Of a DNA stretch of 64,000 nt, positions 42,722-52,509 are shown in pieces. The position numbers and the translations under genes are program-made. The notes below the pieces were generated by a model that was given only the letters and a program-made list of their open reading frames with translations, ran no database searches and was not told where the DNA came from. The stretch's first letter is position 1. The number at the start of each line of letters is the position of its first letter. The stretch comes from AP-15 sp963787425 (lineage in GTDB: Bacteria > Pseudomonadota > Alphaproteobacteria > ATCC43930 > CGMCC-115725): assembly GCA_963787425.1 (NCBI GenBank), contig CAWBCV010000001.1:434001-498000 (forward strand), written 5' to 3'.

Positions 42722-43449
42722 TAGTCATAGACAACTCAAGTGGTTTACCCGCCTCGCCAATTTTGTCGCGCTTCAGCACCTGCGCTGGGACCACCCGCCG
42801 TCTGCATGGAGATGCAGTCGATGTTTGCGTGTGCGCGGCGGGCATGCCGCGGTTGTGGGTTCATGGGGGTGTTCCCGAGTGCCTGTCAATGCGTCCCAGA
42901 TACCGCCGCAAACGTTTGTGGGCAGAGCAGGCTCTTCCGGGTCGATACCCGCCGGCTGATCGCCGATCCGGCCTGCCGCGTCCGCTCGTCCTTCTCGGCG
43001 CCGAGCTGCCTCGGTCATCTCCCTACCCAGCGCCGAGGTCATCTCCGCTTCGAGCATTTCCTCGAGCGCCATAGGCACCCGCGCTGGCAGGAACTTCTCG
43101 CCGCTCGCCAGGGGACTTTCACGTCGATTTGCCCAGACTTATCTTTCCGGTCGGTCAGGCTGCATCCCCGCCAAAGGATCCACTGACTGCGAAATCACCC
43201 AAATATCATGACCATCTGCGTCATCGGCTTTTGCTGAAGCTCTCAGACACATCTGCTTCTTTCGTATCCGCTTTATGTCTGCTCTTTCGCCACCAGCGGT
43301 TTCTAGGGGCAAGGCTCCGTCTCGGCCCACTGTCTCATTTTGGGGTCCAGCTCACTCTCCAAAACGCGCCAGTCTTCCGCATGCCAGCGCCGGAGGGTAC
43401 TGTACGGTGGCCAGGCGTGCATCAATACGCCGCCCGCCAATGTCAATTA
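42722..43449. other. Remnant region between the phage fragment and the IS5 element
   Basis: Contains an IS256-type transposase fragment (separate entry) and otherwise unrecognised sequence. No complete gene. Confidence 0.5.
42960..43110 (-). pseudogene. IS256-family transposase fragment
   Basis: Minus strand: GEKFLPARVPMALEEMLEAEMTSALG, then in another frame GAEKDERTRQAG. This corresponds to the N-terminal LEAEMTEALGAEKGER region of IS256 transposases. The rest of the gene is gone and the frame is broken. Confidence 0.55.
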
Positions 43450-44495
43450 GGGAACCTCTGCATAAGCCAGCTGCAATGATGGTGGTATAATCGTTGGCGG
43501 GGTGGATTGCTGGATGAGTTGGGGATGAAGCAGTTGACGCTGGCGGCAGTGGGGTTTAAGCGCTATGCCAAGACGACGCGGCGTGCGGCGTTTCTTGGCG
43601 AGATCGAGCGAGTTGTGCCGTGGCCGGCGCTGTGCGCTGATCGAGCCATTCGCAGGCGATACGCCGTTTTGTCGGGATCGATCTCGGCCGCGAGCCAATT
43701 CCTGACAAGACTACGGTGTACCGCTCCCGCCACCTGCTGGAGGAGCACGATCTGGGGCGGCAACTGTGTGACGAGGTGCAACGGCATCTGACGGCGAAGG
43801 GGCTCAAGCTGGCCACCGGCACGATTGTCGATGCGACGATCATCAGCGCACCGTCTTCCACCAAAAATCCCGACAAGGCGCGCGATCCCGAGATGCATTA
43901 GACAAAGAAGGGCAACCAATGGTATTTCGGGATGAAGGCGCATTTCGGGGTCGACAGCCGCACGAAGGTCATCCACGCGGTCGTGGCCACGCCGGCCAAT
44001 GTCGCCGACAGCACGGTGCTGCCCGATCTATTGCACGGCAAGGAGACCCGCGTCTGGGGTGACCAGGCCTACCCCGACCAGCGGGTGGTGATCCGGCAGC
44101 ACGCACCAAAAGCCCAGGATCTCGTCAATCGCCGCTACCGCCACCGCGGTGTTGTCGATGAGGTCGAGCGGGCGAAAAACCGCATCAAATGCAAAGTGCG
44201 GGCGCGGGTCGAACATGCGATCGGGGTCATCAAGCGGGTATTCGGCTCTGCCAAGGTGCACTATCGCGGGGTGAAGAAGAACACGCATCGCCTGCTCGTG
44301 ATCTGCGCGCTGGTCATCTGTTCATGGCACGCCGGCATTTATTGCGCTAGCAAAAGGCCTAATGTATCCGCAATCAGGCCCAGCAAACCGTGCAGACACG
44401 CAATGCGGCATCAACGCGGCCCAATTACCCTGTTTCGTTCGCCAGTGAGTACATCGCTATGCCCCCATATCCCCGCCCCTTGTTCAGACGTTCCC
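43450..44495 (+). mobile_element. Defective IS5-family element
   Basis: Imperfect terminal inverted repeats GGGAACCTCTGCATAAG (43450-43466) and CTTGTTCAGACGTTCCC (44479-44495) enclose a broken transposase gene. Size about 1.05 kb fits IS5 minus an internal deletion. Confidence 0.75.
43507..44350 (+). pseudogene. IS5-family transposase, inactivated
   Basis: Parts in order: MKQLTLAAVGFKRYAKTTRRA; a gap of roughly 50 residues after WPALCALIEPF; RRFVGIDLGREPIPDKTT; RHLLEEHDLGRQLCDEVQ; first Asp in GTIVDATIISAPSSTKN; then an amber codon (43900-43902, probably CAG to TAG); MKAHFGVDSRTKVIHAVV; second Asp in VWGDQAYPD; and RVEHAIGVIKRVFG with the Glu. A final slip puts the normal LFMARRHLLR ending in another frame, stop at 44348-44350. 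Confidence 0.82.
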
Positions 44496-44675
44496 CAACG
44501 AGGGTTTACTTATCCAGGTTAGTTGCATTAACCAACATAAGTTGGGCGGATTAATCCGAGCTACGATCCCAATTTTGTGATGGTTATCCACGATGTCTTC
44601 GTCTCATATGGTGAGCGTCGTCACACGCTGTTACGCAACCTATCATTACAGCACTCGGGTACGTTGGAGGGCTAA

Positions 44676-46229
44676 GTGGCTCCGAGATCGGGAGAATTCT
44701 CGCTAACATCGCCGATTAGGCACGACTTTGACCGAAGAATTACACCCTCCACTGCGATACCACGCGGCGGGGTCGGTGTTGCTGCCCAAGCCAACGATGG
44801 ATGGCGCGGCTCTCCGCGGTCCAGTTGGTGGTCGCCGGCAATCCTGCCTTGGATGGTCGCCGCGGCGGATTTCTGCGTGGTATTGGCAGCGGCTGCCAGC
44901 GCTTTCGCGGCCTATTATACCGTCGTAGAACGAGCGGGGCCGGGCCGCCATCTATTGACCGCATTCCTTGCCGCAATGCTGTTCGTCGGCGGGTTCGAGC
45001 GGCTTGGCGGCTATCGGCCCAGGCAGATGTCGAAACTAAACTGGCAACTGACGCGGATTCTCATAACTTGGGGTATCCTGGTATCGGCGCTACTCGTCAT
45101 TGCATTTATTGGCAAGATATCTGCGGATTACTCGCGGGGGTGGACGCTGGGGTGGATCCTTGCCGCGATTGGAATGCAGCTGACCGGGCGCTGCCTCCTG
45201 GAGATTGCGATGCAACGCTGGCGTGAAGACATCCCTATCGCCCGCAATATCGTCATTGTCGGGGCTGGTGACGAAGGTCGGCAGTTGATCGCCAAGCTCC
45301 AGCAATCGCAGGACAACAGCATCGCTATTTGCGGCATCTTCGATGACAGGAAATCACGGATCCCGAAAATGGTTTATGGTATCAGTGTATTGGGCACGAG
45401 CGACGATCTCCTCCTCTTCGCTCGCCAGTTTCGGATCGATGACGTGATTATTGCGCTCCCGCTCGACGCCGAGCGACGCCTGAAGACACTCTTCGAAAAA
45501 ATAAAAGGAGTGGCGATAGACCTGCGCCTCAGCCTCGACCCGATCGCAGAAAAATTTCAGATCCAAGGTATGAGTTATATCGGGTCTGCCCCAGTTCTCG
45601 AGATTGCCGATAGGCCGCTCAAACATTGGCGAGCCGTCGCCAAATGGCTGGAAGATCAAGTCCTGGCGGCACTTTTACTGATTGTGGTGATGCCCTTGAT
45701 GGCGCTTGTCGCGCTGCTAATCAAGCTAGACAGCCGCGGCCCGGTGCTCTTCGTCCAGCAGCGTTTTGGTTTCAACAATCAGGCCATCCCGGTAATCAAG
45801 TTCCGAACGATGCACGTGGAAGGATGCGACCGATCGGGGAAGCGGCGTACCGTGGAGCAGGATCCGCGGGTCACCCGGGTTGGCCGGATCATTCGCGCGC
45901 TTAGCATCGATGAGGTGCCGCAGTTGATTAATGTGCTGCGTGGAGAAATGTCGATTGTAGGCCCGCGCCCGCATCCGATTGCAATGGAGGCCGGCGAAGG
46001 CGTCCTTTACGGCGACGCAGTCGCGCGATATTCCCATCGCCATCGCGTAAAACCTGGCATCACGGGCTGGGCGCAAGTTAACGGATTACGGGGCGAAGTC
46101 GACACGCTCGCGAAGGCCCGCGCCCGGGTAATCCATGACCTCTATTATATCGAGCACTGGTCCCCCTGGCTCGATCTGATGATCTTGCTGAAAACGTTCG
46201 CTACTCTAGTACGCCATCCCGCCTACTGA
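44676..46229 (+). CDS. Undecaprenyl-phosphate sugar phosphotransferase, WcaJ-like
   Basis: Initiating enzyme of exopolysaccharide synthesis; moves a sugar-1-phosphate (glucose is usual) to the lipid carrier. 517 aa: four N-terminal helices (about residues 50-165), a CoA-binding-like Rossmann region (NIVIVGAGDEGRQLIAKLQ), then a membrane helix and the catalytic bacterial sugar transferase domain with LIKLDSRGPVLFVQQRFG, VIKFRTMH, SIDEVPQLINVLRGEMSIVGPRPHP (in part) and RHRVKPGITGWAQVNG. GTG 44676 follows a TTGGAGGG site. Partner genes are probably the epimerase and WecG enzyme at 61.8-63.5 kb. Confidence 0.93.
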   Translation: MAPRSGEFSLTSPIRHDFDRRITPSTAIPRGGVGVAAQANDGWRGSPRSSWWSPAILPWMVAAADFCVVLAAAASAFAAYYTVVERAGPGRHLLTAFLAAMLFVGGFERLGGYRPRQMSKLNWQLTRILITWGILVSALLVIAFIGKISADYSRGWTLGWILAAIGMQLTGRCLLEIAMQRWREDIPIARNIVIVGAGDEGRQLIAKLQQSQDNSIAICGIFDDRKSRIPKMVYGISVLGTSDDLLLFARQFRIDDVIIALPLDAERRLKTLFEKIKGVAIDLRLSLDPIAEKFQIQGMSYIGSAPVLEIADRPLKHWRAVAKWLEDQVLAALLLIVVMPLMALVALLIKLDSRGPVLFVQQRFGFNNQAIPVIKFRTMHVEGCDRSGKRRTVEQDPRVTRVGRIIRALSIDEVPQLINVLRGEMSIVGPRPHPIAMEAGEGVLYGDAVARYSHRHRVKPGITGWAQVNGLRGEVDTLAKARARVIHDLYYIEHWSPWLDLMILLKTFATLVRHPAY

Positions 46230-46578
46230 GGTGCAGCTATGGAATCCCACTTCCAAGACGTTTGAGCCTGGTAAGGAGCCCAATTTGCAAAGCGAGTACG
46301 ATCATTGCGTAGGTTAGGTTATAGGTTTAGCCAAAATGCAAATAGTCGCGTTGTGAGCCACCACGGCGTCGAGAGACTAGGAGACGCTGCCGCGAAGCTG
46401 CCGAGCCGGACCGGCTCCGTTCAGCATTGGAGTGCAGATGAGTTTTTCTCCTTCACTAGCTGGATGCGCGTTGTATTTGGCATATTTAAAAGCCTACGTT
46501 CCGACGACGCAGCATCCAAGCCCATGCGAGCTGGCCTGCGGTTTGCCTCGCGATTACCGCAGCTCGAGGAGCTGTGAT
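46230..46578. other. Intergenic region before the biosynthetic cluster
   Basis: Likely holds the promoter for the MetY-like gene. No gene recognised; only short AGGTTA-type direct repeats near 46310. Confidence 0.4.
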
Positions 46579-47907
46579 ATGCGGGATGAAACGATTGCAG
46601 TCCACGCTGGATATGAAGTTGATCCCACAACGAAGGCTGTAGCCGTCCCAATCTATCAAACGGTTGCGTATGCGTTTGATAGCGCCGAGCACGGGGCCGC
46701 TTTGTTCAATCTCGAGGTCGAGGGATACCGGTATAGCCGCATTAGTAACCCGACCACGGCTGTGCTTGAGCGCCGCGTCGCCGCGCTCGAAAGAGGTCTC
46801 GAGGCGCTCAGCGTCAGCACTGGGCAGGCGGCATTGCATTTTGCGGTACTAAACGTGACCGCGCTCGGCAAGAATATCGTCTCCGTTCCGCAGCTTTATG
46901 GCACCACTCATACCTTGTTTGCTCACCTCCTGCCGAGCCTCGGCGTCACTGTGCGATTTGCGGAGAGCGATGATCCCTTTGCCATAGAGCGTTTAGTAGA
47001 CGAGGACACGCGAGCAATCTTTTGCGAAAGCGTCGGAAATCCGGCCGGAAATATTTGCGATGTAGAAGCACTGGCCGATGTCGCCCACAAGCACGGCGTG
47101 CCACTGATCGTGGACAACACGGTGGCAACCCCCATCTTGCTCCGTCCGATCGAATACGGGGCCGATATCGTTGTGCACTCGCTAACAAAATTTATGGGCG
47201 GCCACGGCACGACACTCGGCGGCATCATTGTCGATAGCGGCAATTTCCCGTGGGAACATCATTTTCGGCAGTTTCCGATGTTCAGCGAACCCGATGCCTC
47301 TTATCACGGCCTCGTCTACACAAAGCATTTTGGCCGAGCCGCCTATATCGGGCGTTGTCGAAGCGTTTATCAGAGGGCCGCGGGTTCTGTCTTGTCGCCG
47401 CTGAGCGCGTTTCTGTTGTTGCAAGGAATTGAGACCGTCGCTCTCCGCGTCGAGCGTCACGTCGACAATGCAAGGCGGGTCGCCGAATTTCTGCGCAAAG
47501 ATGCGAGGGTAACCTGGGTCAATTACGCCGGCTTCCCGGACAACCCTTATTATCAGTTGGCGCAGAAGTACCTCGACGGGCGGTGTTGCTCGCTGCTTAC
47601 GTTTGGCATTCGCGGCGGTTTCCAGGCCGCCAAGAAATTTTATAATGCGCTTAACCTATTCAAGCGACTTGTTAACCTGGGCGACGCCAAATCGCTAGCG
47701 TGCCATCCCGCCTCGACTACCCACCGCCAAATGTCGCAAGAGGAACGGGGGAAGGCGGGCGTATCACCCGAGATGATCCGGCTCAGCATAGGAATTGAGC
47801 ATTTCGATGATATTATCGCTGATCTCAATCAGGCGCTTGAAAACGCGGCAGGCACCGCTGGGGGCACTACGGGTGAGAAAGTAATTGCGGGCGCAGAGAA
47901 ATGCTAG
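46579..47907 (+). CDS. PLP-dependent O-acetylhomoserine sulfhydrylase-like enzyme (MetY/MetZ family)
   Basis: 442-aa Cys/Met-metabolism PLP enzyme. MRDETIAVHAGYEVDPTTKAV opens the domain, SRISNPTTAVLERRVAALE and LSVSTGQAALHFAV bind cofactor phosphate, and the PLP lysine is in VHSLTKFMGGHGTTLGG. AFLLLQGIETVALRVERH is the MetY signature. Makes homocysteine, or an alkylated analogue, from O-acyl-homoserine. ATG 46579 has a GAGGAG site. It overlaps the MetA-like gene by 7 bp. Confidence 0.88.
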   Translation: MRDETIAVHAGYEVDPTTKAVAVPIYQTVAYAFDSAEHGAALFNLEVEGYRYSRISNPTTAVLERRVAALERGLEALSVSTGQAALHFAVLNVTALGKNIVSVPQLYGTTHTLFAHLLPSLGVTVRFAESDDPFAIERLVDEDTRAIFCESVGNPAGNICDVEALADVAHKHGVPLIVDNTVATPILLRPIEYGADIVVHSLTKFMGGHGTTLGGIIVDSGNFPWEHHFRQFPMFSEPDASYHGLVYTKHFGRAAYIGRCRSVYQRAAGSVLSPLSAFLLLQGIETVALRVERHVDNARRVAEFLRKDARVTWVNYAGFPDNPYYQLAQKYLDGRCCSLLTFGIRGGFQAAKKFYNALNLFKRLVNLGDAKSLACHPASTTHRQMSQEERGKAGVSPEMIRLSIGIEHFDDIIADLNQALENAAGTAGGTTGEKVIAGAEKC

Positions 47908-48911
47908 TGTCCTCATCCAACCCTTTGTCATCAGAGCCGCAATTCCGCAGCGGCGACAACCGACCCATTGTCATCGGGTTGGTAAACAACATGCCGGATG
48001 CTGCACTGCGGACTACAGAGCGTCAGTTTTGCTCCCTGCTTTCCGCCGCATCTGGCACTATTCCCATTTCCTTGAGATTATTCTATTTGCCGGAACTCCC
48101 GCGCAAGGACTGGGGTCGTCCGTTGGTCAGCCAGTGTTATGAAGACATCAGTGAACTGTGGGCTACTCATCTGGATGGCTTGATCGTGACTGGAACAGAA
48201 CCGCGCGCGGCTGCACTGGCGGACGAGCCCTACTGGCCGGCCCTGACGAGACTTGTTGATTGGGCTGAAGATCATACGTTTTCCACGATCTGGTCGTGCC
48301 TTGCGGCTCATGCCGCCGTGCTTCACATCGATGGTATTGCCCGGCGCGCGTTGGGTGGAAAGCTCTCCGGGGTTTTCGAGTGCACAAAGGCTGAGGACCA
48401 CAGACTTATGGTCTGTGCTCCACCTCGGTGGTGTGTTCCGCATTCCCGATACAATGAAGTGCCTCAGAAGGCACTGGTTTCCAGAGGCTACCGAATCCTG
48501 TCGCAATCGGCGGAGGCAGGTGTCGACATCTTCGTAAAACACAGGGAAAGCCTATTCATATTCTTTCAAGGACATCTGGAGTACGATCCGGGGACATTGC
48601 TTCGCGAATATCGCAGGGATAGTCGGAGATTTCTTGCCGGCGAGAGAGCCGACTATCCCGAATTGCCGCGTAACTACTTCGATAATGACACCCGAACTGC
48701 GCTCGCTGAATTTCGGGAGCGGGCACTGCAAAAGCCAGGTATCGATTTGCGATCAAGTTTTCCTGCAGTTGCGGAAAAAAAGCTCGTACCTGTATGGCAG
48801 AAGTCAGCTGAACAGATATATACGAATTGGTTGTCATACCTACTTGAGCGTAGGACATTAATTCATTACCCACGGACATCGGATATCTTCATGATGGAAC
48901 CGACGGTCTAA
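47901..48911 (+). CDS. Homoserine O-acyltransferase-like protein (MetA family)
   Basis: 336 aa, glutamine-amidotransferase-like fold. IVIGLVNNMPDAALRTTERQF is the MetA opening; the catalytic Cys lies in STIWSCLAAHAAVLH, His and Glu in FFQGHLEYDPGTL. Acylates homoserine, giving the substrate for the MetY-like partner whose gene it overlaps. More divergent than housekeeping MetA, so another amino alcohol substrate is conceivable. Confidence 0.82.
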   Translation: MLVSSSNPLSSEPQFRSGDNRPIVIGLVNNMPDAALRTTERQFCSLLSAASGTIPISLRLFYLPELPRKDWGRPLVSQCYEDISELWATHLDGLIVTGTEPRAAALADEPYWPALTRLVDWAEDHTFSTIWSCLAAHAAVLHIDGIARRALGGKLSGVFECTKAEDHRLMVCAPPRWCVPHSRYNEVPQKALVSRGYRILSQSAEAGVDIFVKHRESLFIFFQGHLEYDPGTLLREYRRDSRRFLAGERADYPELPRNYFDNDTRTALAEFRERALQKPGIDLRSSFPAVAEKKLVPVWQKSAEQIYTNWLSYLLERRTLIHYPRTSDIFMMEPTV

Positions 48912-48972
48912 ATTCGAATGCGCAGTTAACACTCCCGCTGGGCCGCTCAGCCGAGAGAGCATCTCGACACAC

Positions 48973-50394
48973 ATGAGAAATCATAATTGCGAGCTGCCCG
49001 AGTCCATCTCTCCTCTGTTTCCTATGCGGGAAAATTGCAAGTATTGGGACGATATTTTAACGCGGGAACTTGCGCTTGCCAAAGAGCGGATAGTGAAAGG
49101 TAGCGTCACACCGACGCTCGATATCACCTCATTTAGGGGCGAGCTAGCAAACTTCGATTTTCAAACGCCATGTCCGATGGGCCGGGTCATGTCGTGGACT
49201 ATCACGCAGTTGGAGCGTGGAGTTGTCCATCTGACGCATCCCCGATATTTTGGCCTGTTCAACCCCGCTCCGACGTTTCCTGCGCAATGCGCAGATCGTA
49301 TCGCTGCAGCCTTCAATCCGCAGTTGGCGACTTCGAGCACGTCCCCGGCAGCGGTCGAGATCGAGTCCCATGTCATCCGGTCAATAGGCCGGCGAGCCGG
49401 CCTCTCGCCGGAGATTGCCGGGCACTTTACCACTGGGGGAGCAGAGGCAAACTACACGGCGCTCCTATGCGCCTTGACCCGTTCGGACGCGGGTTTTGCG
49501 TCCGAAGGCGCTCGTGCCTTCAAGGGGCGGCCTGTGTTCTACACATCGAAGGAGAGCCATCTTGCGTGGCTCAAAATTGCACATCAAGCAGGCATAGGTC
49601 GCTCTGCGGTTCGTCTAGTAGCCACTGACGGATCCGGGCGTATGGACTCGAACGCGCTGAGCGACGCAGTAACCGCCGATCGTGCGCAAGGACAAGTCCC
49701 CGTTCTCGTCGTGGCCACCGCCGGAACGACCAACGCGGGGATGATTGATCCGCTACGGGACTGCGCCGAGATCGCGCGGCTCTCGGGGCTCTGGTATCAT
49801 GTAGACGCGGCTTGGGGCGGGGCACTCATCGCATCCGACCGTCTGCGGGGTGAGCTGACGGGCATCGAGCAGGCCGACTCGCTTACGATCGATGCGCACA
49901 AGTGGTTCGCGACTACCATGGGCTGCGGCATGTTTATTACCCGGCACGCGCAGGTGTTATCTTCCGCGTTTCACGTCTCAACCGGCTACATGCCCTCCAA
50001 TGTCCCCAATCTCGACCCGTATGTGACATCGGTTCAGTGGTCGCGACGCTTTCTCGGCTTGCGCCTGTTCCTGTCGCTTGCGGCGGCCGGATGGATCGGC
50101 TACGGCGCGCATGTCGAACGAGCGATTGAGCTGGCCGGCTTGCTCAGAGAGAAACTTGTGCCGCGGGGCTGGTCAATTGCTAACCAGTCTCTGCTGGCAG
50201 TGTTGTGCATCGAACCTCCCCCCGGGTACGGGGACGTCCGGTCGATTGTCAGCCGCGTCCTCGCATCGGGCCGCGCCTGGATCTCCACGGCGATGTTCGA
50301 GGGGCGCGAGGTCATCAGGGCATGCGTGACGAACGGCGAGACGACGCCGGACGATATCGACGAACTTGCCGATGTTTTGCAGGCTGCTCTTTGA
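48973..50394 (+). CDS. PLP-dependent group II amino acid decarboxylase
   Basis: 473 aa, glutamate/aromatic amino acid decarboxylase family. Cofactor-site residues: FTTGGAEANYTALLCAL, VVATAGTTNAGMIDPL, WYHVDAAWGGA, and the Schiff-base Lys in LTIDAHKWFATTMGCGM. It could make an amine or act as an aldehyde synthase; the substrate is not evident. Starts 61 bp after the MetA-like gene. Confidence 0.88.
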   Translation: MRNHNCELPESISPLFPMRENCKYWDDILTRELALAKERIVKGSVTPTLDITSFRGELANFDFQTPCPMGRVMSWTITQLERGVVHLTHPRYFGLFNPAPTFPAQCADRIAAAFNPQLATSSTSPAAVEIESHVIRSIGRRAGLSPEIAGHFTTGGAEANYTALLCALTRSDAGFASEGARAFKGRPVFYTSKESHLAWLKIAHQAGIGRSAVRLVATDGSGRMDSNALSDAVTADRAQGQVPVLVVATAGTTNAGMIDPLRDCAEIARLSGLWYHVDAAWGGALIASDRLRGELTGIEQADSLTIDAHKWFATTMGCGMFITRHAQVLSSAFHVSTGYMPSNVPNLDPYVTSVQWSRRFLGLRLFLSLAAAGWIGYGAHVERAIELAGLLREKLVPRGWSIANQSLLAVLCIEPPPGYGDVRSIVSRVLASGRAWISTAMFEGREVIRACVTNGETTPDDIDELADVLQAAL

Positions 50395-50538
50395 GTTGGC
50401 CGCTGTCTAACGTCTCTGTCCACGAGCCCGTGGTTCGACGCGGTGGAGGATCGTAGAAGTGTCTTCGACAGCCAAAACATCAATAATTTACATCCGCTCA
50501 GGCGAGCGACGTAACTCACCGCATGAGGAAGCGCTCAA

Positions 50539-51632
50539 TTGATATCCGCGAAGCTGACACAACGAGCGGTCTTGACGCTTGTGCATTGCGGCCTATTGAT
50601 TCTTATTATCGTCAGCATGATTGAGGTGTTCGAGACCGTAGCCAGTATCATTCGTCATCTCGAGAAGAACAACGAGATACTCTTGGCAGGAGCTTTTGTG
50701 GCCGCCTTGGTTCCATCCGGGGCTGTGCTGTTTTGGAGTTGCAAGCTATTCGCAGTCCATCTCGATTTCCCAATTAAGAACGTGTGCCGATATTTTCGGA
50801 ATCGGAGCAAGATTTTCCCGCCGCCGCAGCCGATCGCCGATGATCGGTTCGATCGCCTAGACAATGTTGCTTCCGCATATTGGCCGAGAGGCCCAGCCAG
50901 TCGGTCAGAGGCGTCTGCTGCATCAAATCCCGACGGTACAATAGACCCGAACGGCGACCTATCGCGGTCGGTTGAGCGGAGATTTCGCATAAGGCGCCGA
51001 GCTGGTACCGGCCTTTGGATGTGTGCGGCATTTTGCAGTGCGCTCGCGCTGGTCGTTGTCGTGCTTTCGGCTATGGGAACAGGCGAAAAGGGGACAGGCA
51101 TCGCGCTACACATGACCGGGCGCTTGTCGTTTTTACTCTTTTGGCCTGCCTATGCGGGTACTGCGATGGCAGCATTGTTTGGGCCGCGTTTCACCATACT
51201 CTCTCGACACGGGCGCGATTTCGGTCTTGCCTATGCCTCGGCTCATCTTGTCCATGTCGGTGTTGTGGTCCACCTCGTTTTGATCTCGGGACGGCCGATC
51301 ATGGAAGCGATAATGCCGTTTTTCGCCGTCGGTGTCGTGTGGACCTATGTCCTTGCGATTTCCTCCTTGAAGCGGTTTAGCAATCTATTTAGCCCGAGTT
51401 CTTGGCGCGTCTTGCGTAATATTGGCCTCGAGTACCTGGCCTTAGTCTTTTTTGCGGATCTGGTCCTGCTGCCAATCGAGTTCACACCAATCGTCCGATC
51501 GAATATCTGCCGTTCTCGCTCTTGAGCATCGTGGGACCAGTGCTGCGCGTGGCCGCGATGGTACCGCGCCGGGGGCCGATTGATGCGCGCCGGGATCATC
51601 ACCCACTGTTTCTCGGCAATCGTGGTGAATAG
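50539..51632 (+). CDS. Heme/ferric-reductase-like membrane protein, C-terminal frameshift
   Basis: The N-terminal third has two hydrophobic segments (LLILIIVSMIEVF, LLAGAFVAALVPSGAVLFW). After a polar linker, four segments follow: TGRLSFLLFWPAYAGTAMAALFG, LAYASAHLVHVGVVVHLVLI with several His suited to haem, and FFAVGVVWTYVLAIS. As sequenced it ends after VRSNICRSRS; adding one A near 51489 gives RPIEYLPFSLLSIVGPVLR and a stop at 51632, which reads as the natural end. Start TTG 50539 is uncertain. Possibly an electron donor for cluster oxidations. Confidence 0.6.
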
Positions 51633-51827
51633 GTGCAGAATGGACGAGCAAGATCGGCGCCAATCAGTGCGATCGCAAATGGGTGGCGGCGCGCACCATA
51701 GCGGGACTGATGAAAGCCCATTTGAGCGCTTGAGCTCCTCCTTCCCTTTGCATTGGAAGGGCCCGACAACCAGGAGGCTGCCGTCTGAAAATCACCCCGG
51801 GCACCGACGCAGGCTGCGGATGCAGGA

Positions 51828-52103
51828 TCAGGGGTTGGTTATCTGTGAATGGATCTTCAAGATCAACGCCTCAATCGTCGAGATGGTGCGGAAATTATCG
51901 GGGGTAATCTCCGGCTCAGGGATCAAGATATCGAATTCAGCTTCAACAGTGAGCATCAGATCGACCATGTCAATCGAGGTCAACCCGACTTCGATGAGCG
52001 GATCGTTGATCGCCAGAGGCCGAGTGATCGAGTTCTTGTCTAGGATTTGTTTTACGAGGCCCAGTAACCGATCACCCGGTAGAGCGGCGGCTCGATCGAG
52101 CAT
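51828..52103 (-). CDS. Acyl carrier protein
   Basis: 91-aa free-standing carrier protein. The phosphopantetheine site is VGLTSIDMVDLML, serine near residue 43, followed by VEAEFDILIPEPEITPDNF. It is encoded opposite to the dehydrogenase and ligase genes next door. Most likely the carrier loaded by the amino acid:carrier protein ligase at 53768. Confidence 0.9.
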   Translation of the reverse strand: MLDRAAALPGDRLLGLVKQILDKNSITRPLAINDPLIEVGLTSIDMVDLMLTVEAEFDILIPEPEITPDNFRTISTIEALILKIHSQITNP

Positions 52104-52509
52104 CTCTTCACTCCGTGAAACTCGATGCGTTGTAATAGCTAAGCCAGAGATGCGGGGTGCCCAATGGCTGACATCTCTGCCTCCTGGACGAACGCACTGT
52201 CAACCCAAATCATTCGTCGAATTGAGAGACACGTATCGCTCCCTGTAGCGTTAAGGTTAACGGATTGGCACTCCTGCCGGGATTGTCCGAAACGTATCGC
52301 AATCGCCCGCGTGTTCACCAGAGGGAGATAAAAGTTGGATTGGATCTGTTCGCTCTGCGCCGCGCCAAACTATCGTTCGGAAATGCGGCTAATGTTTTGC
52401 TTTGTTTTCACGATCCAGTGGGGTATGGAGTGAGGTTAATTACATTCCGCGGCATGAAGGCTCACAATACGATATTTGTCGCCTTCGCAGCTGATCGGCG
52501 AGGGACGCT
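52104..52509. other. Divergent promoter region between carrier protein and dehydrogenase genes
   Basis: 406 bp that must contain both promoters. A GTTAAGGTTAAC motif lies near 52251-52262. No gene recognised. Confidence 0.45.
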
